Shown here: piece by piece, positions 56,970 through 64,000 of the stretch
Numbering within the stretch: the first letter of the stretch is position 1
How the letters are laid out: each line of letters begins with the position of its first letter
DNA from: Aeoliella straminimaris
GTDB taxonomy: Bacteria; Planctomycetota; Planctomycetia; Pirellulales; Lacipirellulaceae
Direction of reading: 5' to 3'
Assembly (NCBI RefSeq): GCF_024054565.1
Contig: NZ_JAMXLR010000051.1
Location: 124,001 to 188,000 of the forward strand
DNA length: 64,000 nucleotides
Program-made: the position numbers and the translations under genes
The notes under the pieces: model-generated
What the model saw: only the letters and a program-made list of their open reading frames with translations
Told to the model about the DNA's origin: nothing
Database searches by the model: none

Positions 56970-57017
56970 CTGCCTGCCGGCGACGCAAATAGGTCGTCAG
57001 CGGGCCCCGCCTCGGGC

Positions 57018-57023
57018 TATAAT
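57018..57023 (+). promoter_or_regulatory. -10 box implying a leaderless sigma mRNA (copy 2)
   Basis: TATAAT ends 7 nt before the ATG at 57031. The context GCTATAATC is shared with the first sigma gene. At 18-nt spacing a TCGTCA word is only a partial -35. Confidence 0.6.
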
Positions 57024-57030
57024 CGCCCTC

Positions 57031-57585
57031 ATGGCTGATGTGACCCATATCTTGTCGCAGATCGAGTCGGGCGATCCTTCTGCGGCGGAGCAGTTGCTGC
57101 CGCTGGTGTATCAAGAGTTGCGGGAATTGGCAGCCGCTAAGATCGCGCACGAAAAGCCCGGTCATACACTTGAGGCCACAGCCCTGGTGCATGAGGCCTA
57201 TCTGCGCATGGTCGATTCGGACAAAGTGCGCAGTTGGAATGGTCGCCAGCACTTTCTTGCCGTGGCCGCCATCGCCATGCGGCGCATTCTCATCGAGTGG
57301 GCTCGCAAAAAAGCGGCGACCAAGCGGGGCGGCGACCGACACAAGGTCGACTTGGACGACGTGGAATTGATGAGCAGTGCCCGCCCCGACACAATCCTGG
57401 CGATTGACGAAGCACTTGAACAGCTGTCGGCCCGAGCCCCGGAATCCGCCCGGGTTGCGGAACTGCGCCTGTTCGCCGGCTTATCCTTGCAAGAAGTGGC
57501 CGAGGCACTTAACACCAGTACCGCAACAGCCCATCGACATTGGGTTTACGCGCGCGCTTCTCTCCATGACTTCTTGACATCCTGA
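57031..57585 (+). CDS. ECF sigma factor, TIGR02999 type (copy 2)
   Basis: Sigma factor of 184 aa, paralogue of the one at 52168. Sigma2 spans about 5-90 and sigma4 about 125-180, with LSLQEVAEALNTSTATAHRHW as the helix-turn-helix. Codons 6-44 are identical at the DNA level to copy 1, then similarity drops to that of ordinary paralogues; the recognition helix differs strongly (SISARTAYRD versus NTSTATAHRH), so promoter specificity may differ. It follows the PEP-CTERM gene of cassette 1 by 61 nt and precedes kinase 2 by 139 nt. There is no ribosome site, and a TATAAT box lies 7 nt upstream. Confidence 0.92.
   Translation: MADVTHILSQIESGDPSAAEQLLPLVYQELRELAAAKIAHEKPGHTLEATALVHEAYLRMVDSDKVRSWNGRQHFLAVAAIAMRRILIEWARKKAATKRGGDRHKVDLDDVELMSSARPDTILAIDEALEQLSARAPESARVAELRLFAGLSLQEVAEALNTSTATAHRHWVYARASLHDFLTS
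57046..57161 (+). repeat. 116-nt block identical in both sigma genes (copy 2)
   Basis: Exact match to 52183-52298, in the same codon positions of the paralogous sigma gene. Confidence 0.95.
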
Positions 57586-57724
57586 TCGCTCCCCCCGCTG
57601 GTGGCGGGCGGCGTCAGTTAGAACACGGACGTTTCGCCAGAAAATTCTCCCTCTGTGAGAAAATGCCGACCCGAATGCGCTTATCCTTACAGAGACCTCT
57701 TCCACCGGTCTCATGAGGGGAGCC

Positions 57725-60700
57725 ATGAGCGCAGACACTACCAGCGAAAGAACCATCTTCCTCGAAGCTCTCGAGTCCGTACCGAAAGACCGTTGGGATG
57801 AGTATATCGACCAGAGGTGCGCAGGCGATCCGGAGCTTCGAGGTCGTGTGGCTCGATTGCTGGAAGCGCATCGCAGCCTGGGCGACTTCGAAGAAAGGTC
57901 TGTCGCCACCCCGACCAACGCCGCGCCAGATCTCCTTGGCGTTCAGATCGGCTCTTACAAGCTGCTCGAGCAGATCGGCGAAGGGGGCATGGGTGTCGTG
58001 TACGTCGCCGAGCAGACCCAGCCTGTTCGACGCAAAGTGGCGCTGAAAATCATCAAGCCTGGCATGGCCAGCCAGGATGTGATTGCCCGGTTCGAAGCCG
58101 AACGACAAGCGCTCGCCATCATGGACCACCCCAATATCGCTCGGGTCTTCGACGGTGGCACCACCGACATGGGCCATCCGTATTTTGTCATGGAACTGGT
58201 CCAAGGACCACCGATCACCGAATACTGCGACCAATACAAACTCGGCAGCAACGAGCGACTGGAGCTCTTCGAGCAGGTCTGCCGCGCGGTGCAGCATGCC
58301 CACCAGAAGGGAGTGATCCATCGAGACCTGAAACCATCCAATGTACTCGTCCCACGGATCGACGGCCGTGCGGTGCCCATGGTGATCGACTTTGGTGTTG
58401 CCAAGGCGATCGGCCAGTCGCTCACCGACGCTACCGTCTACACGCGGTTCTTCCAGATGGTGGGCACACCGCTGTACATGAGTCCTGAACAAGCTGAGTT
58501 GGGTATTGTGGATATCGACACGCGTAGCGATGTCTATTCACTGGGCGTCATGCTGTACGAAATGCTTACCGGCTGCACACCCTTCGACCACGAACAACTG
58601 AAGCAAGCCGGATTCGACGAAATGCGGCGCATCATTCGCGAAGACGACCCTCCCCGCCCCAGTGCACGCGTCAGCACCCTGGCGGCGCAAGATCTGTCGA
58701 CCGTGGCCAACAATCGACACGCCGACGCCCGCCACCTCGGCGCATCGCTGAAAGGCGAGTTGGATTGGATCGTGATGAAGGCTCTCGAGAAGAACCGGGC
58801 CAGGCGATACGAGTCGCCCAGCGCACTGGCGGACGATCTGAAACGCTACCAAGTGGGCGATCAGGTGGCGGCGTGTCCGCCAACCCTACGTTATCGAATT
58901 CGGAAGTTTGCCCGCCGCAATCGAGCGCTGATGGTATCTGCCTGCTCGATACTGGTGGCTCTCGTTGCTGGCCTGCTGGTCGCCACGGCGGGAATGCTGC
59001 ATGCCATCGATCAACGTGAGCGTGCCCAGGAGTCGGAAAGAATCGCAGAACAGGGACTCGCGCAAGTTACCGAGGAGCAACAAAAACAACAGGCTCTTAT
59101 CGATCTGTTCTACGACATCTACCCGCGAGACTTCGGCTTGAAATCGCGCGGACTGGGTCACACGGTTTACGAATCCATCGAACAGGTTTCCCGAGAGGTC
59201 GACGCGGATCGATTCAAGGACTACCCGAGTGTCGAAATCGAGGTTCGCCAAGTCTTCGCGGAAACCTACACCTCTGCTGGCGAATTCGATAAAGCGCGCA
59301 ATCATCTTTATCGTGCGCTCGAATTGGCGCAAAACCTGTACGTTGAACCAAGTGAAGTGGTAGCAGGAATCCACGCATCTATCGCCGACGAGATCGGATG
59401 GAATCAATCCATGCTGCCCGCAGATGTCGAACGAACGGCCAGGCATGCCAGGAAGGCTATCGAAATCTACAACGAGCTGGGCATCGACGAACCGAAACCC
59501 TGGTTTGCCCTGGCAGCAGCGCTGGCTAATCACCCTCAACACTTCGACGAAGCGGAAGCAGCCCAGCGAAAGTGCGTGGAAATCGCCGGCGAAGGCTCCA
59601 TCATTCCACTGATCGACTTGGGATTCCTACTGCAGAAGTACAATGACGACCGCCTCGATGAAGCCATGTCTACCTTCGATCGAGCACTCGACAACTATCA
59701 GCGGGGCAACGTAAACAAGCCGCATATCAAGGCCAACGTCCTGGCAGCACGAGGTGGATGCTTTCGCAAGATGGGAAAACTGCCGGAAGCGAAACAGGAG
59801 TACCACGAAGCATGGAAACTTTACTCGCGCCCCAATTTGCAGGACGAGGCGTGGGGACACCGCATTGGCTACCGGCTCGCAGAACTCGAGTTCGCCGATA
59901 GCCACGTCGATCAAGCCTACTTACTGCTTGAACAAATCCATCGTTTGGCAGCGCGGCACGAGGTTGCAGAGTCGCAAGTGCAATGCCAAAGTCAGCTTGG
60001 CTGGCTTTACTTTCAGGTGGGAGACTACGAAGAAGCCGAGCGACAACTCCGCGCGGCCGTGGAAGCCGCCCGGCGGGAAACGGGGGATAGACATGCAGAC
60101 TTTGGCCACGCGGCCGTGCAGCTTGCCGAGACCTACGAGATCCTGGATCGACCGACTGATGCGAGTGAGAGGTACAGGCAAGTAATGCCTCTGACCAGTG
60201 CTTTTGTCGATTTAGGGGCGGTTTTTCCGCTTGCCTATCGGGTACATGCCCGGGGGATGCTTGCCTCGTGTGGAAATGAGCCAGAGTTGCTCGACAAAGC
60301 CGAGCTTCTGGTGAACGAAGCCTACGCCAACATCCAGCGATACCATCGAGAGACGGACGAACCCTGCTTTAACCTCCTCCGGGCAAACATCCATCGCCGG
60401 CGAGGTCACCTGGAGCGTGCAATCGAAGAACTCCGGGTGGGTTTGGCGAAAGCGAAAGAGCCTCAGCCTACGATACGAGCCGAATACACATGCATACCGA
60501 CGTCACGCTGCGAGCTGGAAACGACACTCGCCGATTTTCTGGTCGAGGCAGGACGGGCTGATGAAGCCAAAGCCTTTTTGGATGAAGTCATCACCATTCG
60601 CGTCAACACGGAGGAACTCGGTCCCCACCACATTCAAACGACCTTAGCCCGCTTGAGATATGGAGAGTTTCTGCTCGAGCGCAAAGAGTATCCGATGGCC

Positions 60701-60862
60701 AAGCAGCAACTGGTTGCTGCCCTTGAGTCGCTTCCCGATTCTCAACTGGTCCGCGGAGTTCGCGGACGTACTCTCGGAAACATCGCCGTTTGCTGCGATG
60801 CGTTGAACGATGCGGAGGAAGCCGATATCTGGCGATCAGAGGCGAGGACGCTGAGCCAATAA
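57725..60862 (+). CDS. Membrane Ser/Thr protein kinase with TPR-like tail (copy 2)
   Basis: Protein of 1045 aa, paralogue of kinase 1. It has the same N-terminal segment (YIDQRCAGDPELRGRVARLLEAH). The kinase domain (about 78-375) has GEGGMGVVY, K108, HRDLKPSN with D201, DFG at 222 and SPEQ. The transmembrane helix is at about 401-423. A shorter coiled-coil (about 428-455) and a long TPR-like region (about 490-1035) make the tail about 90 residues longer than in kinase 1. The start at 57725 has a GAGGGGAG site 6 nt upstream; an in-frame ATG 12 nt earlier ends a small GAGACC/GGTCTC hairpin (57692-57712). It is last-but-one in cassette 2. Confidence 0.9.
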   Translation: MSADTTSERTIFLEALESVPKDRWDEYIDQRCAGDPELRGRVARLLEAHRSLGDFEERSVATPTNAAPDLLGVQIGSYKLLEQIGEGGMGVVYVAEQTQPVRRKVALKIIKPGMASQDVIARFEAERQALAIMDHPNIARVFDGGTTDMGHPYFVMELVQGPPITEYCDQYKLGSNERLELFEQVCRAVQHAHQKGVIHRDLKPSNVLVPRIDGRAVPMVIDFGVAKAIGQSLTDATVYTRFFQMVGTPLYMSPEQAELGIVDIDTRSDVYSLGVMLYEMLTGCTPFDHEQLKQAGFDEMRRIIREDDPPRPSARVSTLAAQDLSTVANNRHADARHLGASLKGELDWIVMKALEKNRARRYESPSALADDLKRYQVGDQVAACPPTLRYRIRKFARRNRALMVSACSILVALVAGLLVATAGMLHAIDQRERAQESERIAEQGLAQVTEEQQKQQALIDLFYDIYPRDFGLKSRGLGHTVYESIEQVSREVDADRFKDYPSVEIEVRQVFAETYTSAGEFDKARNHLYRALELAQNLYVEPSEVVAGIHASIADEIGWNQSMLPADVERTARHARKAIEIYNELGIDEPKPWFALAAALANHPQHFDEAEAAQRKCVEIAGEGSIIPLIDLGFLLQKYNDDRLDEAMSTFDRALDNYQRGNVNKPHIKANVLAARGGCFRKMGKLPEAKQEYHEAWKLYSRPNLQDEAWGHRIGYRLAELEFADSHVDQAYLLLEQIHRLAARHEVAESQVQCQSQLGWLYFQVGDYEEAERQLRAAVEAARRETGDRHADFGHAAVQLAETYEILDRPTDASERYRQVMPLTSAFVDLGAVFPLAYRVHARGMLASCGNEPELLDKAELLVNEAYANIQRYHRETDEPCFNLLRANIHRRRGHLERAIEELRVGLAKAKEPQPTIRAEYTCIPTSRCELETTLADFLVEAGRADEAKAFLDEVITIRVNTEELGPHHIQTTLARLRYGEFLLERKEYPMAKQQLVAALESLPDSQLVRGVRGRTLGNIAVCCDALNDAEEADIWRSEARTLSQ

Positions 60863-60963
60863 GAGACAACGGCCAACGATGGCCTTTGAATCCAACTCGG
60901 CAAGCTGCATACCCGCCAATAGAAGTTTCGACCCTATCCACCCTGATTGAAAGGACGAGTCGC

Positions 60964-61551
60964 ATGAAAGCATCAACTTCGCTGCAAGGCCGAGTGATCT
61001 CCACCGTATTCTGTTGCACCTGCCTTATCGGCAGTGTACCAGCAATGGCGGGCCTAATCGGGACAACCGCCATCCTTGATCCCTACTATCAAGAGACACC
61101 GGAAGGCGAGATATGGCGTTTGGACGAGCCGCTGACCGCTGTGGTGACCGAAGAGATTGAATTTCCCTGTCTAAATTGCCTGGTTGATGGCTTCGTCGAA
61201 GCATCCATTGACGTTGGGGATGACTACTTTGAGTCGGTTTTTGCTGGAAGGGCAAGGGTTGGCCCAGGATACAAAAATTTCCTTGAACTTAGCTTTGAAG
61301 CTTCTCCCCCAATTGAGATCCTGTCGGCTGAGCTCGACCCAGTCACCACACTTGATGTGTCGCCAAGCAACATCTCGATCGCTGGCAATAAACTGATCAT
61401 CGATGTCAGCCATGGTCCGTTGTACGATCCAGGAACCATTCTGCGGATCAATCTATCGACACAAACCGTTCCGGAACCATCGGCACTACTGCTGATCGCC
61501 GTCATCACCCCCTTCTGCACGTACGGTTTTTACCGACGGAACAGAAGGTGA
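60964..61551 (+). CDS. PEP-CTERM exported protein of cassette 2
   Basis: Protein of 195 aa. A signal peptide covers about 1-30 (CCTCLIGSVPAMA). The body is beta-rich with no recognised repeats, and it has a Cys pair in FPCLNCLVDG. The C-terminus VPEPSALLLIAVITPF then YRRNRR is the PEP-CTERM signal. The ATG at 60964 has AAAGGA about 9 nt upstream. It occupies the same place as the HAF protein in cassette 1, though the two proteins are unrelated in sequence. It may be a surface partner or target of kinase 2. Confidence 0.82.
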   Translation: MKASTSLQGRVISTVFCCTCLIGSVPAMAGLIGTTAILDPYYQETPEGEIWRLDEPLTAVVTEEIEFPCLNCLVDGFVEASIDVGDDYFESVFAGRARVGPGYKNFLELSFEASPPIEILSAELDPVTTLDVSPSNISIAGNKLIIDVSHGPLYDPGTILRINLSTQTVPEPSALLLIAVITPFCTYGFYRRNRR

Positions 61552-61601
61552 CCAGCGGTCGACACAAATTCAACAGGTCGCTGAATGCAATTCGCTCTAA
61601 G

Positions 61602-63575
61602 CTACGCGCTTTCGCGGTACTGCAGGTGGAACAACCGACGGTAAACATCGCACCGCGATAGCAGCAGCTCGTGGCTGCCGGCGTCGAGGATTTGTCCTTT
61701 GTCCATCACCACCACGCGATCGGCCAGCGAAATGGTGCTCATGCGGTGCGTGATGATCAGCGTGGTGCGGTTGCGCGTGAAGTCGGCCAGCACCTGGTGG
61801 ATGAGCTGTTCGCTCTCCATATCGATCTGGCTGGTCGCTTCGTCCAGGATCAGGATCTCTGGATCACGCAGGATGGCTCGCGCCAGGGCGATGCGCTGCC
61901 GCTGGCCGCCGCTCAGACGGTTGCCGCCGGGGCCGACGATGGTGTTGTAGCCGTCGGTCAGCTTCTCGGTGATAAACTGATGGGCGTGTGCCTTGCGGGC
62001 GGCAGCTTCGATTTCGTGCTGCGGCACGTTGCCGGCGCCGTAGGCGATGTTCTCGGCAATCGACGCGTTGAACAGCAGTGTCTCCTGCGAGACCATACCG
62101 ATCCGCGAACGAAGATCGCGGAGCCGCACGTCGGCCACGTTCACGCCATCGATGGTAACGCGCCCCGCGGCGGGATCGTAGAACCGCGGCACCAGCGACA
62201 ACAATGTCGACTTGCCACAACCGTTGGTGCCGACAATGGCGATGGTCTCGCCCGCCTCGACTTCCAGGTCGACGTCCACCAGCACGGGCCGGTCTTCGTG
62301 GTAGCCGAAGTGGATGTGTTCGAAGCACAGCGATTTGGTGAGCTTGGGCAGCGGCTTGGGCTGGGGGGGATCTTTGATCGCCGGTGCGGTGTCGAGCACC
62401 TGGTACACGCGGTCGCTGGCCGCGGCCGCCTGCTGCAGGTCGTTGAACACATTGCTCAGCCGCCGCGCGGGGTCGCTCATGCCCACCAGCATGGCAAAGA
62501 ACATGCTCATCGCGCCGTGCGTCAGCGGGCGATCGCTAATCGGGATGCCGAACAAGTCGGTATGCCCGCCCAGCACCAGGTAGCCACCCGCCAGGGCGGC
62601 CATCAGCACCATGGCGATGCCGAGCGTCTCGGTCAGCGGGCTGACCAGCGAGTTGTACGTGGCGATGCGCATCTGACGGCGATAATACACTTTGGCCGAG
62701 CTGTCGAACTTCTCGCGTTCGGCGTTCTCCATGGTGAACGCTTTGATCAGCTTCATGCCGGTAAGCGTCTCGGTAAGCGTTTCGTAAATGCTCGAAAGCT
62801 CTTCCATCGCCCGGCGGTTGGCCCGCTTGAGCGACTTGGCGAGGAGCGAGATCAGATAACCGGCCAACGGCACCACGATCATCGTCAACAGCAGCAGCCG
62901 CCAACTGATGTAGGCAGCAAACGCGAAGCAAGCCAGCATCTTGAGCGGTTCGCGGACCGCCATGCCGAACAGAGTCTGGATACCGACGCTCATGTAGTTG
63001 AGGTCGGTGGTGCACCGATTCATCAAGTCGCCCCGCCCCTGATGGCTGTAGGCCGACATATCGAGTTGCAACAGATGGTCGTAGAACTGCTTGCGGAGCG
63101 CCAAGCCCACGCGATTACCGAGTCGCGAGATGAGTACCTGATTGATCACGCGAAAGATACTCTTCACCACGGTGCTGAGCATCACGGCGGCGGCCACGAC
63201 GATGAGCGTTTGGTACGCCGTGTCGGGCAGCCAGCGATGGGCGATGGGCGAGACCTGCTCGAACGTCTTGGCCCGATTGGCATTGAGCTTCAAGTGAAAC
63301 TGGGTGCCTTGAATCTCGACGCGATTGGCTTCGGGGTCGGCCCCAAGCTGTTCGAGCTTGACCTTGGCCTGGGCCACTTCCTCGCGGGCTTCGACCACTT
63401 GTTTGTCCACCCACTCGGGCAGCGACATGTCTTCCATGATCACGTCGACCACGGCGAACACCGCAGACAGGCTACTCGCCCAGAGCACGGCCACTACCAG
63501 CGAAGTGAGCATGCAGGCGATCACGTTGACGCGATGCGCCATCGCGATTTTCAGTACACGGCGAAAATGGGACAT
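61602..63575 (-). CDS. ABC exporter half-transporter, MsbA-like
   Basis: Membrane exporter of 657 aa with six helices (about 18-45 through 330) and an ATPase domain (about 400-640). The ATPase has Walker A GTNGCGKSTLL, Q-loop in GMVSQE, signature LSGGQRQRIALA, Walker B ILILDEATSQID and a switch His in ITHRMST. An unusual polar, partly coiled-coil loop of about 70 residues (about 50-120) follows helix 1, which should be outside. Homodimer function in lipid, drug or peptide export is likely, but the cargo is unknown. The start at 63575 (MSHFRRVLK) follows the family; 52 codons upstream are not membrane-like. Confidence 0.9.
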   Translation of the reverse strand: MSHFRRVLKIAMAHRVNVIACMLTSLVVAVLWASSLSAVFAVVDVIMEDMSLPEWVDKQVVEAREEVAQAKVKLEQLGADPEANRVEIQGTQFHLKLNANRAKTFEQVSPIAHRWLPDTAYQTLIVVAAAVMLSTVVKSIFRVINQVLISRLGNRVGLALRKQFYDHLLQLDMSAYSHQGRGDLMNRCTTDLNYMSVGIQTLFGMAVREPLKMLACFAFAAYISWRLLLLTMIVVPLAGYLISLLAKSLKRANRRAMEELSSIYETLTETLTGMKLIKAFTMENAEREKFDSSAKVYYRRQMRIATYNSLVSPLTETLGIAMVLMAALAGGYLVLGGHTDLFGIPISDRPLTHGAMSMFFAMLVGMSDPARRLSNVFNDLQQAAAASDRVYQVLDTAPAIKDPPQPKPLPKLTKSLCFEHIHFGYHEDRPVLVDVDLEVEAGETIAIVGTNGCGKSTLLSLVPRFYDPAAGRVTIDGVNVADVRLRDLRSRIGMVSQETLLFNASIAENIAYGAGNVPQHEIEAAARKAHAHQFITEKLTDGYNTIVGPGGNRLSGGQRQRIALARAILRDPEILILDEATSQIDMESEQLIHQVLADFTRNRTTLIITHRMSTISLADRVVVMDKGQILDAGSHELLLSRCDVYRRLFHLQYRESA

Positions 63576-63766
63576 GAGGGGGAGGCGGGGAGTGGCGGGA
63601 AGCGGAGATGCAAGCAACGCGTGGGTAGCTTGTAGCAGACCTACACGCCGCATCCAATATCGACCGGCCGGAATTCTCCCCTGGAGCTCGCACTTGCAGG
63701 GGGAAACCGCAATGCCCCGCCTGCGTTGCACGCTGGCACCACGCCATGCGTGCTAGCATCCGGTCG

Positions 63767-63979
63767 CTACCGGGGACGCAGGAACTTTTGCCACAGACTC
63801 ACCACAATCAGCACGAACCCCGGCGCGATGAGGGTGAAGATGACAAAGAAGGCCCGTTGGTCGCCACCGCGACGCAAACCCCCCAAGGCTGCGGCGGCCA
63901 CGGCCAGCAGAGTCATGAGCAACACCAGCAGTCCGATGCCAAAGCGGGGTCCGCGAAATCGAGGGGGTTGTTGGTCCAT
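63767..63979 (-). CDS. Small two-helix membrane protein (70 aa)
   Basis: Not recognised. It has 70 aa with a Pro/Arg-rich start (MDQQPPRFRGP), then RFGIGLLVLLMTLLAVAAA, a basic loop, a second helix (FFVIFTLIAPGFVLIVVSLW) and KFLRPR. The RFGI-L-L-T-A pattern matches the membrane-entry motif in the unknown protein at 11787-13130 and is common in planctomycete proteins. It lies 190 nt upstream of, and in line with, the ABC exporter. The window edge leaves its promoter unseen. Confidence 0.65.
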   Translation of the reverse strand: MDQQPPRFRGPRFGIGLLVLLMTLLAVAAAALGGLRRGGDQRAFFVIFTLIAPGFVLIVVSLWQKFLRPR

Positions 63980-64000
63980 GGGAAGTCAAAGGGAGTGCGT

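Noticed and set aside
61671..63635. A long plus-strand frame opposite the ABC exporter
   Set aside because: Complement of the conserved ABC gene; His/Gln/Gly-rich shadow composition.

Overview
The window reads as a chromosomal segment of a planctomycete, most likely the Pirellulales/Lacipirellulaceae branch. This is inferred from gene content: a double-length UvrA, two ECF sigma factors of the kind encoded beside Ser/Thr kinases in planctomycetes, giant membrane-anchored Ser/Thr kinases with TPR-like tails, three PEP-CTERM proteins, a SulP transporter fused to carbonic anhydrase, many secreted carbohydrate-active enzymes and many weak Shine-Dalgarno sites. Coding is dense and GC-rich. I see no tRNA, rRNA, CRISPR array, insertion sequence or prophage.

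Layout. 1-3535: a DUF998 membrane protein between two copies of a hairpin-bearing repeat, then groES-groEL with a strong intergenic hairpin and a clear terminator. 3.5-13.1 kb: secreted or envelope genes (heparinase II/III-like lyase, TsdA-like dihaem cytochrome, TlpA-like thioredoxin, GH78 rhamnosidase), an SDR gene interrupted by an in-frame amber codon, and an unknown polytopic protein. 13.1-19.6 kb: HD hydrolase, two tiny overlapping membrane proteins, STAS protein, DUF2459, TM2 protein and the SulP-carbonic anhydrase fusion. 19.6-34.3 kb: Uma2 nuclease-like protein, GH13 branching-enzyme-like protein, a 962-aa secreted protein, sugar isomerase, AIM24, ankyrin protein, Nif3, a glycosyltransferase overlapping a BshC-reminiscent protein, MgtC, SUKH, methyltransferase and SGNH hydrolase. 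34.4-46.3 kb: tandem UvrA, mtnA, a PLDc_N-like small protein, a 2-keto acid decarboxylase and a PEP-CTERM protein. 46.3-51.9 kb: two TGTGA-N6-TCACA-type operators before a CBS-domain gene, an AI-2E transporter, a lipoprotein, a secreted protein and DUF3592.

The most notable region is 52.1-61.6 kb. Two co-directional three-gene cassettes lie end to end, each ordered ECF sigma factor, Ser/Thr kinase with transmembrane helix and helical tail, PEP-CTERM exported protein. The two sigma genes share 116 identical nucleotides, third codon positions included, then diverge at once. Both have a TATAAT box only 7-8 nt before the start codon, which predicts leaderless mRNAs. This looks like a duplicated signalling module homogenised by gene conversion, with an exported surface protein as candidate ligand or output. 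An ABC exporter and a small membrane protein close the window.
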